Positions 35,655-44,741 of a stretch of 64,000 nt of DNA are shown piece by piece. The notes beneath the pieces are model-generated. The model was not told the DNA's origin. It saw only the letters and a program-made list of their open reading frames with translations, and made no database searches. Numbering within the stretch: the stretch's first letter is position 1; every line of letters starts with the position of its first letter. This DNA is from JANMZO01 sp963763135 (GTDB taxonomy: Bacteria; Actinomycetota; Acidimicrobiia; Acidimicrobiales; JANYDT01): assembly GCA_963763135.1 (NCBI GenBank), contig CAVXNJ010000004.1:434001-498000 (forward strand), read 5' to 3'. The translations under genes were made by a program, and so were the position numbers.

Positions 35655-37388
35655 TTACGGAACGGAGTCGATGGTGACAGTGCCTTCGCTGCCATCCACG
35701 GTTATCGTCGCTCCACTGGGGATCCGACGTGTCGCGTCTCCGATCGCCGGCACACACGGTATGCCCAGTTCGCGACTGACGATTACGGCATGGGTCCCGA
35801 CTGCACCGACATTGACCACAACGGCAGCGGCGGCAAGAAACAGCGGCGTCCATGACGGGTCAGTGTTCGGGGCGATCAGAATGTCACCCGGTCCAAGTTC
35901 GGTGGGGTCCTCGACGCTGAGCAGCACACGGGCGGTGCCCGTAACAATGCCGGGCGAACCGGCAACGCCTCTGAGCACGTCGCCGACTGATACCGGCTGA
36001 GTCGTGAGGTCGGCACGACGGGTCCAGCTACTGAGCGGGGCCGCCGCCCCGTCGACAATGTATGGCGGGTCGAGCTCGTAAAGCTCCAGGTAGTCCGCTT
36101 CGCGCTCAGCCAACGTGGCACTGAAAAGCGGCGGATCGGCGAAGAAGTCATCGAGTTCGTCTTCGAGAAGCATGTAGATCTGCTTGGGATGGGCGAGGTG
36201 GCCGGCGTCTGCTCCGCGTCTGCCGAGTTCGTCAAAGCACATACGAATTTCGTGCAGGGCCCGAATGTTGTTCGTCTTGCAACGCTCGCGGGCGACCATG
36301 AACACACGACTCGAACTCATTCCGGTGGCGAGCAGGCCAAGCGCCTCCTCGTTTCCAGCGAAGGCCTCCTCGAGTTGGCGGACCAGATGCTCGCGCTGTT
36401 GTGCTCCGCGTGCTTCACCCTTTCGGGGATCCGCGTTGTCGTCGTGGCCTCGGAGTCGATCGATGGCCGAGATCAGCAGGCCGGGCTTGGTCTCATAGGA
36501 CCAGCTGAACAGGTCCCATTCGTTTGGACCGCGCGACCCGTTGCGATACATGAAGTCTTCGACCGAAGCGGTGAAGGCCACCGAATCGGGCTGGGGGTCG
36601 GTCGCCACGCGGTCAATCACCGTGTCGAGTCCGGAATCGAAAGCGGCGGTGAGGGTTGGCGATGCTCGCACCATTCGCGAGAGATCCCAGATGGAGCCCG
36701 CAATGTCGGCAGAGTCGATATCGCCCACACCGGAAAGCAACTTGGTCACCATGCTCGGGTCGATGTCGGCGGTGAGACCGGCCAGAATGCCCGGGCCGAC
36801 TGACGCACCGAGCGAAGCCCAGACGTGCTGGCAGAACATCGCGACGAGATGTCTCTGAATGGATCTGGCTCGTCCGAGAAGTTGCTTGGTGGTTTGCGTG
36901 GTGAGGTCTGGACGGCTGTCGCGAAGTGCTTTGGCATCAAGCTTTTGACGTTCGATTTCGGGGACCACCGGTGTTGACATGATCCAGCCCATCTGCTTTC
37001 CAAGCAGTTCGCTGTGACGCGGTGAGCTGTGCCAGTCGCGTTCCTGGTAGGGAGGAACAGCGGCGGGATCGTCGAAGTACGCGTTGTCGACCGCCTGCCA
37101 TCCGGCTCCAGAGCGAACACCGAAGAGCCGTGCCTGGGTGAGTGAGTTGTAGAAGTACCCGCCGAATAGACCAAAGGTCTCCGGCTTTTCCCGGCTGTAT
37201 TCGTCAGCGTCGAAGACGCCCATCTGCACGAAGCCATCTCGGCAGCCAAGGACGATGCCGCTCTCCCACGCAAATGTCCACCCGAGCGGGCTCACGGGGT
37301 CGGCGAGCACCTCGCCGGCATTGCCCCGTGTGTAATTCGGGAAGCGGTCCGAGGGGACCCGGTCAGCAATCCAGCGAGTGCCCAGCAT
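35655..37388 (-). CDS. Stand-alone phosphohistidine swivelling-domain protein (PEP-utiliser type), copy 2
   Basis: 577 residues, exactly the length of the paralogue at 6479-8212 and collinear with it: NAGEVLADPVSPLGWTFAW at the start, FGGYFYNSL, a long helical middle, and GDILIAPNTDPSWTPLF at the mobile domain. The carrier His533 lies in VGTHAVIV. The ATP-grasp domain is again missing. CGAGGG precedes the ATG. It is convergent with the Rieske oxygenase gene and stands alone. Such a protein needs a phosphoryl donor partner, which is not in the window. Confidence 0.75.
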   Translation of the reverse strand: MLGTRWIADRVPSDRFPNYTRGNAGEVLADPVSPLGWTFAWESGIVLGCRDGFVQMGVFDADEYSREKPETFGLFGGYFYNSLTQARLFGVRSGAGWQAVDNAYFDDPAAVPPYQERDWHSSPRHSELLGKQMGWIMSTPVVPEIERQKLDAKALRDSRPDLTTQTTKQLLGRARSIQRHLVAMFCQHVWASLGASVGPGILAGLTADIDPSMVTKLLSGVGDIDSADIAGSIWDLSRMVRASPTLTAAFDSGLDTVIDRVATDPQPDSVAFTASVEDFMYRNGSRGPNEWDLFSWSYETKPGLLISAIDRLRGHDDNADPRKGEARGAQQREHLVRQLEEAFAGNEEALGLLATGMSSSRVFMVARERCKTNNIRALHEIRMCFDELGRRGADAGHLAHPKQIYMLLEDELDDFFADPPLFSATLAEREADYLELYELDPPYIVDGAAAPLSSWTRRADLTTQPVSVGDVLRGVAGSPGIVTGTARVLLSVEDPTELGPGDILIAPNTDPSWTPLFLAAAAVVVNVGAVGTHAVIVSRELGIPCVPAIGDATRRIPSGATITVDGSEGTVTIDSVP

Positions 37389-37575
37389 GATCCCTCGAAT
37401 CCCCCTTGGTTACGGCCACTTCTATGGTCGATGGGTCCGAATATAGGACGAAGTCGCGTGGACGCGTCGAGCAACGTATAGTCCCGCGTCTCCTTCATTC
37501 ACGCGGTGCGCAACGTGGCGAGCCTTCAGACGGAATGCGAGAATTGTGCCGTGCAGATTCTTCGCGTAGCGGACC

Positions 37576-38961
37576 ATGGCTGACGAGTATCGCTGGTGGT
37601 CGGCGACGCAGACCGCAGACGCAATCCGTTCGCGTGTCGTGACCGCGGCCGATGTACTTGAAGCCACGATCGCACGTATTGAACGGCTTGATCCGCAGCT
37701 CGGAAGTGTTGTCGTTCCGTTGTTCGAGCGAGCCCGGACGTTGAGCGCCGGGGGAGCGAGGCGAAACGATGCAGTGTTCAGCGGCGTTCCGATGCTCTTG
37801 AAAGACGCCGGAGAAGAACTGGCCGGAACCTCGCATTGGGTCGGGACACAGGGTTTACGGCATGCCGGATACCGGTCCGAGACCACCACCGAGTTGGCGG
37901 GGGCTTTGGAGAGCCTCGGGTTTGTGTTTGTTGGAAAGAGTGCGTGTCCAGAACTCTCGGCAGCCTCGACGACCGAGCCGTTCGGGTTCCCTCCGACCCG
38001 GAATCCGTGGGCCACCGATCGGACCGTGGGCGGTTCCAGCGGAGGATCCGCGGCTGCTGTTGCCGCCGGGTTGGTTCCGATCGCACACGGCAGCGATGCG
38101 ACGGGCTCGTTGCGGTTCCCCGCGTCGCATTGTGGAGTGGTTACCTTGAAACCTTCCCGGGGCCGTATCGCGCAAGCCTCTCCGATGGAGCAAACCGATC
38201 CGCTTCGTGTGTGGACCCAGTTCGCCCTCGCTCGCGACGTGAACGACCTGGGTGCGCTGTTTCCTCTGCTCGCGCGAAGTGGCCGGCCTCCGGTCGCGTC
38301 AAGGCTCGCCGGAAAGCGTCCGCTCCGAGTCGGCCTGCTCATGCATGATCCGATCATCGGACTGCCGGTTGCCGACGATTGCGTTGCTGCCGTTCGTCAG
38401 CTCGGTGAGGCAATGATCGCGTTGGGTCATCATGTCGAGGTTGACCACCCGAAGGCTTTCGATACCCTGTTCGATCCATTTTGGGAGGCGATGGAGACAA
38501 TCGGCCCGTCGGTTCGAGCGGAGCAGGTGGCTTGGGTTTCGACGCGTCTGGGGCGCGCGTGCGGTCCGGGCGATCTCAGTGACGACCTGTTGGCTTCTGC
38601 CGAACGCGGTAGGCAGATAGGTGCTGACGAGGTCGGTGCCGCGTATGAACGTGTACGGGTTGTGATGTCGGGTGTCACTGACTGGTGGGAGTCCGGGTTC
38701 GATCTGTTGGCCACGCCGGTCATGTTGAAACCGCCGTGGAAGCTGGGCGACGCCGCAGCGCAAAAGACCGGGATGTTCTGCGCCCCGTTCAGCTTTACCG
38801 GGCAGCCGGCGCTTGTCGTCCCGATGCTCATGAACGAGGCCGGTTTGCCGGTCGGCGTGCAGCTGGTCGGCCGGTGGGGTGACGACGAACAGCTTCTCGC
38901 GTTGGGGTCTGACCTTCAGAACCTGGTCGGTTGGCTCGAACGCACACCTCCCATCGGGTAG
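37576..38961 (+). CDS. Amidase-signature family hydrolase
   Basis: 461 residues. The Ser-cisSer-Lys triad is visible: Lys in MLLKDAGEE, Ser in GGSSGGSAAAVAAG, and the nucleophile Ser in SDATGSLRFPA. The hydrophobic core ALVVPM and GLPVGVQLVG end the fold. Hydrolyses an amide or ester, or 6-aminohexanoate-type cyclic dimers; substrate unknown. Only a poor ribosome-binding site precedes the ATG, so a leaderless message is possible. Its promoter lies in the 187-bp gap 37389-37575, where TATAGT-like sequences are seen. Confidence 0.88.
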   Translation: MADEYRWWSATQTADAIRSRVVTAADVLEATIARIERLDPQLGSVVVPLFERARTLSAGGARRNDAVFSGVPMLLKDAGEELAGTSHWVGTQGLRHAGYRSETTTELAGALESLGFVFVGKSACPELSAASTTEPFGFPPTRNPWATDRTVGGSSGGSAAAVAAGLVPIAHGSDATGSLRFPASHCGVVTLKPSRGRIAQASPMEQTDPLRVWTQFALARDVNDLGALFPLLARSGRPPVASRLAGKRPLRVGLLMHDPIIGLPVADDCVAAVRQLGEAMIALGHHVEVDHPKAFDTLFDPFWEAMETIGPSVRAEQVAWVSTRLGRACGPGDLSDDLLASAERGRQIGADEVGAAYERVRVVMSGVTDWWESGFDLLATPVMLKPPWKLGDAAAQKTGMFCAPFSFTGQPALVVPMLMNEAGLPVGVQLVGRWGDDEQLLALGSDLQNLVGWLERTPPIG

Positions 38962-39029
38962 CTGCGGTCGAGAACCGTAAGCGAAAATTCAGGTTCGTCA
39001 ACGCGACCGTTCTGGAAGACTCAGCCCCG

Positions 39030-39776
39030 ATGACATCCGACCCGGCCGATGGATTGTTCGATGAGCGTGTCGCTCCCTTTTACGACGCCACGTTGGGCGA
39101 TCAGGGAAGTACGGAAGTAATCGAGTCGATCGTTGGGTTCCTAGCCGGTCAGGTTGATGTCGGACGCGCTCTGGAGTTCGCCGTCGGCACCGGCCGGATT
39201 GCGCTTCCACTGGCTGCTCGCGGAGTTGACGTGCACGGCATCGAATTGTCGAACGCGATGGTGGCGCAGATGCGACAAAAACCTGGAGGCGATGCGCTTC
39301 CGGTAGTGGTCGGCGATATGTGCACGACACACCTGCCCGGCGCGTTTTCGTTGGTGTACTTAGTATTCAACACGATCGGAAATTTGTTGACTCAGGCCGA
39401 ACAGGTCGCGTGCTTTCGCAATGCTGCTCGACATTTGGTCCCTGGCGGTCGGTTTGTGGTCGAAGTGTTTGTACCTGAGTTGCAACGGCTCCCGAGAGGG
39501 GAGCGGTTCGTGCCGTTCGCCATCGACGATGGACATGTCGGGATCGACGAGTACGACGTGGTGAACCAGCGACTGACGTCTCGCCACGTTTGGGTGAATG
39601 GCGGTCGGGCGACCACGTTCAACACCCCGATGCGTTACGCGTTCCCGGCGGAGTTTGACCTCATGGCCGAATTGGCGGGAATGAAGCTGGTCGAGCGCTG
39701 GGGCGACTGGCACCGCAATGCGTTCACGGCTGTCAGCACATCGCACGTCTCCGTGTGGGAACTCGCCCGGGCCTAG
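39030..39776 (+). CDS. Class I SAM-dependent methyltransferase
   Basis: 248 residues from the ATG at 39030; in-frame codons upstream are open but dissimilar. Motif I is ALEFAVGTGRIALPLAARG, the acidic ribose residue is in GIELSNAMV, motif II is VVGDMCTTHL and motif IV LVYLVFNTIGNL. Closest in style to the Methyltransf_25 group with a C-terminal beta extension. Acceptor unknown. The gene runs convergently into the surface-protein gene with a 14-bp gap. Confidence 0.82.
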   Translation: MTSDPADGLFDERVAPFYDATLGDQGSTEVIESIVGFLAGQVDVGRALEFAVGTGRIALPLAARGVDVHGIELSNAMVAQMRQKPGGDALPVVVGDMCTTHLPGAFSLVYLVFNTIGNLLTQAEQVACFRNAARHLVPGGRFVVEVFVPELQRLPRGERFVPFAIDDGHVGIDEYDVVNQRLTSRHVWVNGGRATTFNTPMRYAFPAEFDLMAELAGMKLVERWGDWHRNAFTAVSTSHVSVWELARA

Positions 39777-39790
39777 CCGTTCGCCGCTCG

Positions 39791-42286
39791 CTAGAGCCTT
39801 CGGGGCCGAGTACGGACCAGCCCTACCAAGCCGATACCGATCAGCAGTGCGCCAATGCCCGCCAGGGCCGACGAACGTGTGCTTCCACCGGTAACGGAGA
39901 GCGTGTCGACCGCGACGACCTCAGTCGGTGCCGCGGGGGAAGGAGGGATGGTCTCGGTGATGCCAAGGACCTGAGCCCCGCCGCCGGTGCCGGCTGGTGA
40001 GATGCCCCCTGTGGTTGACGTGACCGGACCGCCTGTCGGAAGGGCACTCGGAAGGGTGGTTGAAGGCGCACCAGAGATAACTGGGGCGATGGTCGTCGGC
40101 GGAGTCAAGGTGATCACTCCCAATTGCTGCACGTCAATGGTCGGGGTCGTGCGACTGGGCCCTGTTGTGGGAACACTCGTGGTTGTGGAGACACTCGTGG
40201 TTGTGGAGACACTCGTGGACGTGGGCGGTTCCGTGGATGCCGAAGGCGTTGTCGTGGATGCCGAAGGCGTTGTCGTTGATGTCGGCGAAGGGAGTGTCGT
40301 CGACGTCGTTGACGTCGTCGGTAGCTCCGCTGTCGTTGATGTGGTGATCGCAGTCGTTGATGTGCTGATCGCAGTCGTTGCGATGTGGCTGATCGCAGTC
40401 GTTGACGTGCTGAGCGCAGTCGACGTTGGTGCGGTGGGTTCAACCGACGTCGGCGTAAACGACACGGGGTTGGTCGTTGACGTTGCCGACGAGACCGCAA
40501 TCGTTGTTGATGGTTCTGTCGATGTCGATGTCGATGACGCGGCTGATGTCGATGTCGATGTCGATGACGCGGTTGATGTCGATGTTGATGTCGATGTCGA
40601 TGTTGATGTTGAGGTCGATGTTGACGTGGTTGTGGGTGAGTTGGCGTCGGGACGGGCGGTGAGCAGCACCGAGATTGCGCATGCGTCGGCAGCGGTTTCC
40701 AACGGTTCGATACAACTGGCGCCGGCTTCGCTGATCCGGAACCGGCCGTCGGTCGGTTCCTCGGCGGGATCTTGAACTTGGATCGTGACCGACGGAGACC
40801 CGGTCACGGCGTCAGCGGGGATCGCAATTGTGGAGCAGGAGATGTTTGCGCGAACGCCGCGGATAACGCGTGTCGCCCCGATTGGGATATCGACCTTGAA
40901 GACGAAGCCCATCTGGCATGACACCGTCACTGACACCGCGCCGACGGTTGGGGTTCCGCTGTCGCCCCAAAGAGCCGTAAGGCGGATGTTGCCAGCGGGA
41001 ACGGCCGTTGAAAATCCCAGGTCTACGAGTCGGCTTGATTGGCCCGATGTCAACGTAACCGGATCGGTGGTGGAAGTCAGCGCATCAAACCGGGTGCCGT
41101 CGGAGTCGTGCGCTGCGTCGCCGACGTGTGCCGGCACCGGCGTGTCGCCTTGGCGATTGACCCGAACGGAGTAGGTGCCAGGGCGCAAGCCTCGGAACAA
41201 GTATGAGCCGTCGACCGCCGACAGTTGCGTATCGATCGGAGTACCAATCTCGTTGAGTAGTTCGACCGTTCGCCCGGCCAATGGGTAGTCGTTGATGAAT
41301 CGACCGTCCGGCGCCTCCCGTGCCTGCATGCCGTCAAATGGAAAATCGTCTCCCCAGATACGCCCACCGATAGCGACGGCCCCGATCGCGACCGGCTGTT
41401 CCCAGGCAAGGTCCAGTTGAACGATTCGGGTTCGCAGTGAAATCGGGTGCGTCAGCGCGACTGTCGGCACGTCAGTCGGATAGCCGAAAAAGTTCCGATA
41501 TCGCAGAGGGCGTTCGGGCAAAGCCGGCACGAGCCCGAACGCATTCGACGCCCGAATCCGGTAGGTTCCGCTGTTGGCCGGACTGAATCGATACCGACCA
41601 TCAGGACCCGACACCGAGTTCTCCACCACATTTCCTGCCTCGTCAAGCAGTTCCAGCGTCACGTCACCCAACGGACGGTCTCCAGTGGAGGGCGATCCGT
41701 TGCCGTCGACATCTTCGGTCACTGTGCCGTCGATGGTCCGAGGCGGAACGACATCGGGGGAGACGAAACCGAAGTCGGACACGAATGGTCCGGCGGGTCC
41801 CGACTGCGGGAGCAGCACGTAGGGGTACAGCCAGTAGGAACCGTCGGAGTCAAACTCCTCCGTGCCGACTTCAACCTGGGTAGTCACGAGCAGCGATCCG
41901 GGTGGCACCGAGGCCTGCAGAATCGCCTGCGGTGGGAAGGGCCCCGTAATCGCGTAACGGCCGTTGGAATCGGTTACGACTCGATGAAGGAGCGGTCGAG
42001 GGGTGAACGCCGAATCGACGACCTCGAGAAGCGCTCCGGGGAGTGGGGGTTCTCCCGGTTCCCGGACACCGTCACGATCAGTGTCGATCCAAACCATTCC
42101 GGAAAGCGTCGTTGCGACCGATGCGTTTGGTGCTGTCTGCGCATAGGCACCGTTGGAGATGCGAGTGCGGCTGCCTGCCGCAACGAGATCGACGGCCGTG
42201 GATCCGGCGAGGAGGATCAGACCGCTGACGAGTGAAAGCAAATACGTCCGCGCTCCGCGACGTTTTATGAGGATTCGAGATTTCAT
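39791..42286 (-). CDS. Large secreted surface protein with SdrD/Cna-B-like domains and Thr/Ser repeats
   Basis: 831 residues from the ATG at 42286. Residues about 14-36 form a signal peptide (YLLSLVSGLILLAGSTAV). Three SdrD_B-like beta-sandwich domains follow: GMVWIDTDRDGVREPGEPPL, TVTEDVDGNGSPSTGDRPLG and RIWGDDFPFDG, each ending in a GxYxF/Y strand. A Cys-containing domain (VSCQMGF, ANISCS, ASCIEP) comes next. Residues about 550-760 are low-complexity Thr/Ser (TSTSTSTS, later TTTSVSTTTSV), a likely glycosylated stalk. The C-terminus is LSVTGGSTRSSALAGIG, a hydrophobic helix and RTRPRRL, resembling a sortase signal with LSVTG in place of LPxTG. Probably cell-wall or membrane anchored; adhesion is inference. 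Confidence 0.82.
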   Translation of the reverse strand: MKSRILIKRRGARTYLLSLVSGLILLAGSTAVDLVAAGSRTRISNGAYAQTAPNASVATTLSGMVWIDTDRDGVREPGEPPLPGALLEVVDSAFTPRPLLHRVVTDSNGRYAITGPFPPQAILQASVPPGSLLVTTQVEVGTEEFDSDGSYWLYPYVLLPQSGPAGPFVSDFGFVSPDVVPPRTIDGTVTEDVDGNGSPSTGDRPLGDVTLELLDEAGNVVENSVSGPDGRYRFSPANSGTYRIRASNAFGLVPALPERPLRYRNFFGYPTDVPTVALTHPISLRTRIVQLDLAWEQPVAIGAVAIGGRIWGDDFPFDGMQAREAPDGRFINDYPLAGRTVELLNEIGTPIDTQLSAVDGSYLFRGLRPGTYSVRVNRQGDTPVPAHVGDAAHDSDGTRFDALTSTTDPVTLTSGQSSRLVDLGFSTAVPAGNIRLTALWGDSGTPTVGAVSVTVSCQMGFVFKVDIPIGATRVIRGVRANISCSTIAIPADAVTGSPSVTIQVQDPAEEPTDGRFRISEAGASCIEPLETAADACAISVLLTARPDANSPTTTSTSTSTSTSTSTSTSTSTASSTSTSTSAASSTSTSTEPSTTIAVSSATSTTNPVSFTPTSVEPTAPTSTALSTSTTAISHIATTAISTSTTAITTSTTAELPTTSTTSTTLPSPTSTTTPSASTTTPSASTEPPTSTSVSTTTSVSTTTSVPTTGPSRTTPTIDVQQLGVITLTPPTTIAPVISGAPSTTLPSALPTGGPVTSTTGGISPAGTGGGAQVLGITETIPPSPAAPTEVVAVDTLSVTGGSTRSSALAGIGALLIGIGLVGLVRTRPRRL
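40173..40640. repeat. Low-complexity coding repeats of the surface protein
   Basis: Several short tandem units: an 18-bp unit (ACACTCGTGGTTGTGGAG) twice at 40173-40208, a 21-bp unit GTGGATGCCGAAGGCGTTGTC twice soon after, TGATCGCAGTCGTTG units around 40346-40405, and a hexamer series GATGTC/GATGTT at about 40516-40625. They encode the Thr/Ser stalk and should vary in length between strains. Confidence 0.85.
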
Positions 42287-42528
42287 GCCGCCGCCTTCTG
42301 CGCTCCTGGCTCGAGGAGAAAAGGCTATCAGCACTGAACGCACCCTCACCACGGACCGTAGTCGCCTCGCTCGGGCTGTTGTCGAGCTCGGTCGTGGTTC
42401 AGACGCAACGACACCGGCATTTCGACTTCGCGTGCCCGGTCACCGTGAACATTCGTAGGTCGCGGGAGTTGTTAACGCAAACGCGGAGCGCTTCAGATAA
42501 TTCCGGCTGGCGCGCCGTGTCGGACGAG

Positions 42529-42957
42529 TCACACGCAGAATTCGTTGCCCTCAGGATCGCTCATGGTGACCCAACTGTGAGGACCTTGGCGGCCTTCGTG
42601 CAAGACAGTCGCGCCGCGTGAGACGAGTCGTTCGCGCACGCTCACCGGGTCGTCGTCGCCGACACGGATGTCGATGTGCACGCGGTTCTTCACGGCCTTG
42701 GGTTCCGGGACAGTCTGAAAAAGGATGCGCGGCTGGAGGGCCGTATCGTCTGGAGGGTTTATCGCAGCCCCGGTTTTCCACACGAGGGCACCGCGGTGTT
42801 CGCACGTCTCGGCCTCGGTAGCGAACCCCTGGGCGATCATCGAGCGGATGAAGTTGGGGTCTTGCGGTTCGACGACCCATCCGAGGGTTTCGGCCCACCA
42901 GTCGGCGAGCGTGTGGGGATCGGCTGAATCGATGACGAGTTGGAAGGTGTACGCCAT
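42529..42957 (-). CDS. Glyoxalase-like VOC protein
   Basis: 142 residues. FQLVIDSADPHTLADWWAETLGW at the start and VHIDIRVGDDD, then WVTMSDPEGNEFCV, are typical of the Glyoxalase_6/VOC group in actinobacteria. Metal ligands are partly missing at the first position, so it may be non-enzymatic. No Shine-Dalgarno precedes the ATG and TAACGT lies at -10 spacing, suggesting a leaderless transcript. The 242 bp between it and the surface-protein start hold no supported gene. Confidence 0.78.
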   Translation of the reverse strand: MAYTFQLVIDSADPHTLADWWAETLGWVVEPQDPNFIRSMIAQGFATEAETCEHRGALVWKTGAAINPPDDTALQPRILFQTVPEPKAVKNRVHIDIRVGDDDPVSVRERLVSRGATVLHEGRQGPHSWVTMSDPEGNEFCV

Positions 42958-43020
42958 AGCGCAACGTTAGCGTGGGCGCCCCGCAGGCCGACGCCCGAAG
43001 GCTGCGGACATCTGGAGTCG

Positions 43021-43046
43021 CCATCGGGGCCATCGGGGCCATCGGG
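43021..43046. repeat. 9-bp tandem repeat
   Basis: CCATCGGGG is repeated almost three times in the 134-bp divergent gap between the VOC gene and the phosphatase gene; a further CCATCGGG lies at about 43072. Confidence 0.8.
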
Positions 43047-43091
43047 CCATGTCGGCGTCTGTCGGTCGCCCCCATCGGGTAAGAAGGCACG

Positions 43092-43571
43092 ATGAGGATG
43101 TGGCCACTTGATCATGATGTCGTCGCTCTGCCCGATGGCAGGAGTGTGCGATGTCGAGGTCTCCGTTACCCCGCCACGTTCGACTGCGATCCAGACGTTG
43201 GTTTCTATCTGCTCGGCCACGAACCTCCGAAGATGGCCTGGTCCACGTGTTGGATCAAATGGCCGGATTTCCGTCTGCCCGTCAACGTCGACGAGGCTCT
43301 CCTCCTGCTCGTTCAGGCGTATGACCGCGCGTTGGTTGAACGAGTGGAAATCGCGTGCGGTGGAGGAAAGGGCCGAACTGGCACGGCACTGGGGGTCCTC
43401 GCGATTTTGGGCGGCGTGGAGCCGAAAGAGGCGGTGTCGTGGGTGCGATCGGCGTATCACCCGAGGGCGGTTGAAACTCCGTGGCAGCGCCGCTTTGTCG
43501 AACGATTGACCCATGAACGGATCCGCGGCGGGTCGAGTCCGACTATCCGACGGGCCGAAGCGGGTTGCTGA
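43092..43571 (+). CDS. Protein-tyrosine/dual-specificity phosphatase-like protein
   Basis: 159 residues. The active-site loop is IACGGGKGRTGTALGVLAIL, a CX5R-type P-loop (Cys-Gly-Gly-Gly-Lys-Gly-Arg-Thr). A general-acid Asp may be in KWPDFRLP, about 30 residues before, as in WPD-loop enzymes. The small size suggests a phosphatase of tyrosine or of small phosphorylated molecules. AAGAAGG precedes the ATG. A stand-alone gene next to a PPOX-fold gene. Confidence 0.82.
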   Translation: MRMWPLDHDVVALPDGRSVRCRGLRYPATFDCDPDVGFYLLGHEPPKMAWSTCWIKWPDFRLPVNVDEALLLLVQAYDRALVERVEIACGGGKGRTGTALGVLAILGGVEPKEAVSWVRSAYHPRAVETPWQRRFVERLTHERIRGGSSPTIRRAEAGC

Positions 43572-43599
43572 CGAACAAACGCGATGAAACACTCAGACG

Positions 43600-44148
43600 A
43601 TGGCTCTGGTTCGCCGTCCCGCTCGGTTCTACTCCCAAGAATCCGACAAGCCGCCACTGGAATGGTCGTGGGTGGAGGAGCAACTGGTAACTGCCGGAAC
43701 ATACTGGGTTGTGGCAGCCGACCGCGGCGCTCACCCGCACCCCCGACCGGTCTGGGGCGTGTGGATGAACGAGTTGCTTTACCTCAGCATCGGTACACCG
43801 TCGATTCTCCGGGCGATCGGCGCCCGGCACGGACTCACCGTGCATCTCGACAGCGGAACCGATGTCGTGATCCTGGAGGGTGAACCGTCGGGATCGACCG
43901 TCGACCCGGAGGTACTGGTCGTCTACGACACCAAGTACGACTGGCGTTATGACCCTGAGACCTACGGTCCGCTCACGGTCATGGCACCCCGAACCGTTCT
44001 CGTGTGGCGTGCACTCGGACCCGCAGGTCACGATGGATTTGCGACCGCCTCGCGTTCGGGACGTGTCGACCGTGTAACGGCCAAACAGCTTCAGTACCGG
44101 GGCCGTTCGCAGTGGACGATGTCGCGCCGGAGGGAGCGAGCCAACTGA
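43600..44148 (+). CDS. Pyridoxamine 5'-phosphate oxidase-fold (PPOX) protein
   Basis: 182 residues with a split-barrel flavin/F420-binding pattern: YWVVAADRGAHPHPRPVWGVW, ELLYLSIGTPSILRAIG, LTVHLDSGTDVVILEG and a C-terminal helix. Family members bind FMN, F420 or heme; the cofactor cannot be told here. Its 3' end overlaps the convergent gene by 58 bp. Confidence 0.75.
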   Translation: MALVRRPARFYSQESDKPPLEWSWVEEQLVTAGTYWVVAADRGAHPHPRPVWGVWMNELLYLSIGTPSILRAIGARHGLTVHLDSGTDVVILEGEPSGSTVDPEVLVVYDTKYDWRYDPETYGPLTVMAPRTVLVWRALGPAGHDGFATASRSGRVDRVTAKQLQYRGRSQWTMSRRRERAN

Positions 44149-44741
44149 TGGGCGATGTCCAAACGCGTAAGCCGCTCAATCCACCGGGGTTCCGACGACA
44201 CGAGGATCTCGTTGAACTGAGCATGACTGAGAGCCCGTTGAACCGCGAGGAGTGGACCGTCGATCGTCGCACCGCTGCCGAAGGCCTGGCGCGTCGCGAT
44301 GAGGTCGAGGATTTCCTGTAGCGCAGCCGCGCTGGATTCGTGACGTTCACGGTCGAGCGCTGGATACAACGCCATCGCCGGAGGAGCGCCGTCACCCGGC
44401 ACGCACGCCATCAGCGACGCCGCAATGGCGGGAACCCGGAGGAGCACCCGAAACGCCACCGGTCGAGTGCTTGTGACGGACCGTATAGCAGCCGTCAGTT
44501 CCGGGGTCACGCACGGTGAGTCCACGACGACGAGCACCCGATGGTGGGACCGGTCTGCGGGTGTGGCGTTCTCTGGACGAGCGTCGAGGAGTCCCGTCAG
44601 CGAGTCGGTCAGGATGTGGGCCATTTCCGAAGTATTCCGCATTCGAACCGGGCCGATCGCCCATCTGCCGCGTTGTAACCCGATTGCCGCGAAACCGTGT
44701 CGTTCGATGCGCAAGAAACCCAAGCTGAGCTGGTTGTTCAT
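44091..44741 (-). CDS. Uncharacterised protein, USP-like C-terminal region
   Basis: 216 residues. The function is not recognised with certainty. RVLVVVDSPCVTPELTAAI and FRVLLRVPAIA form alternating strands and helices, and the end FNEILVSSEPRWIERLTRLDIAHQLARSL resembles the C-terminal segment of actinobacterial universal-stress-like proteins (EIIVST-x-WL-x-DLPRR). No Shine-Dalgarno; TAGACA lies close to the ATG. Low support for expression. Confidence 0.5.
   Translation of the reverse strand: MNNQLSLGFLRIERHGFAAIGLQRGRWAIGPVRMRNTSEMAHILTDSLTGLLDARPENATPADRSHHRVLVVVDSPCVTPELTAAIRSVTSTRPVAFRVLLRVPAIAASLMACVPGDGAPPAMALYPALDRERHESSAAALQEILDLIATRQAFGSGATIDGPLLAVQRALSHAQFNEILVSSEPRWIERLTRLDIAHQLARSLRRDIVHCERPRY

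Noticed and set aside
40173..40640. Possible CRISPR array
   Set aside because: Repeats are tandem, short and coding, without unique spacers of constant length.
39987..40775. 262-codon Val/Asp-repeat protein on the plus strand
   Set aside because: It is the complement of the Thr/Ser stalk of the surface protein; repeats give an artificial open frame.
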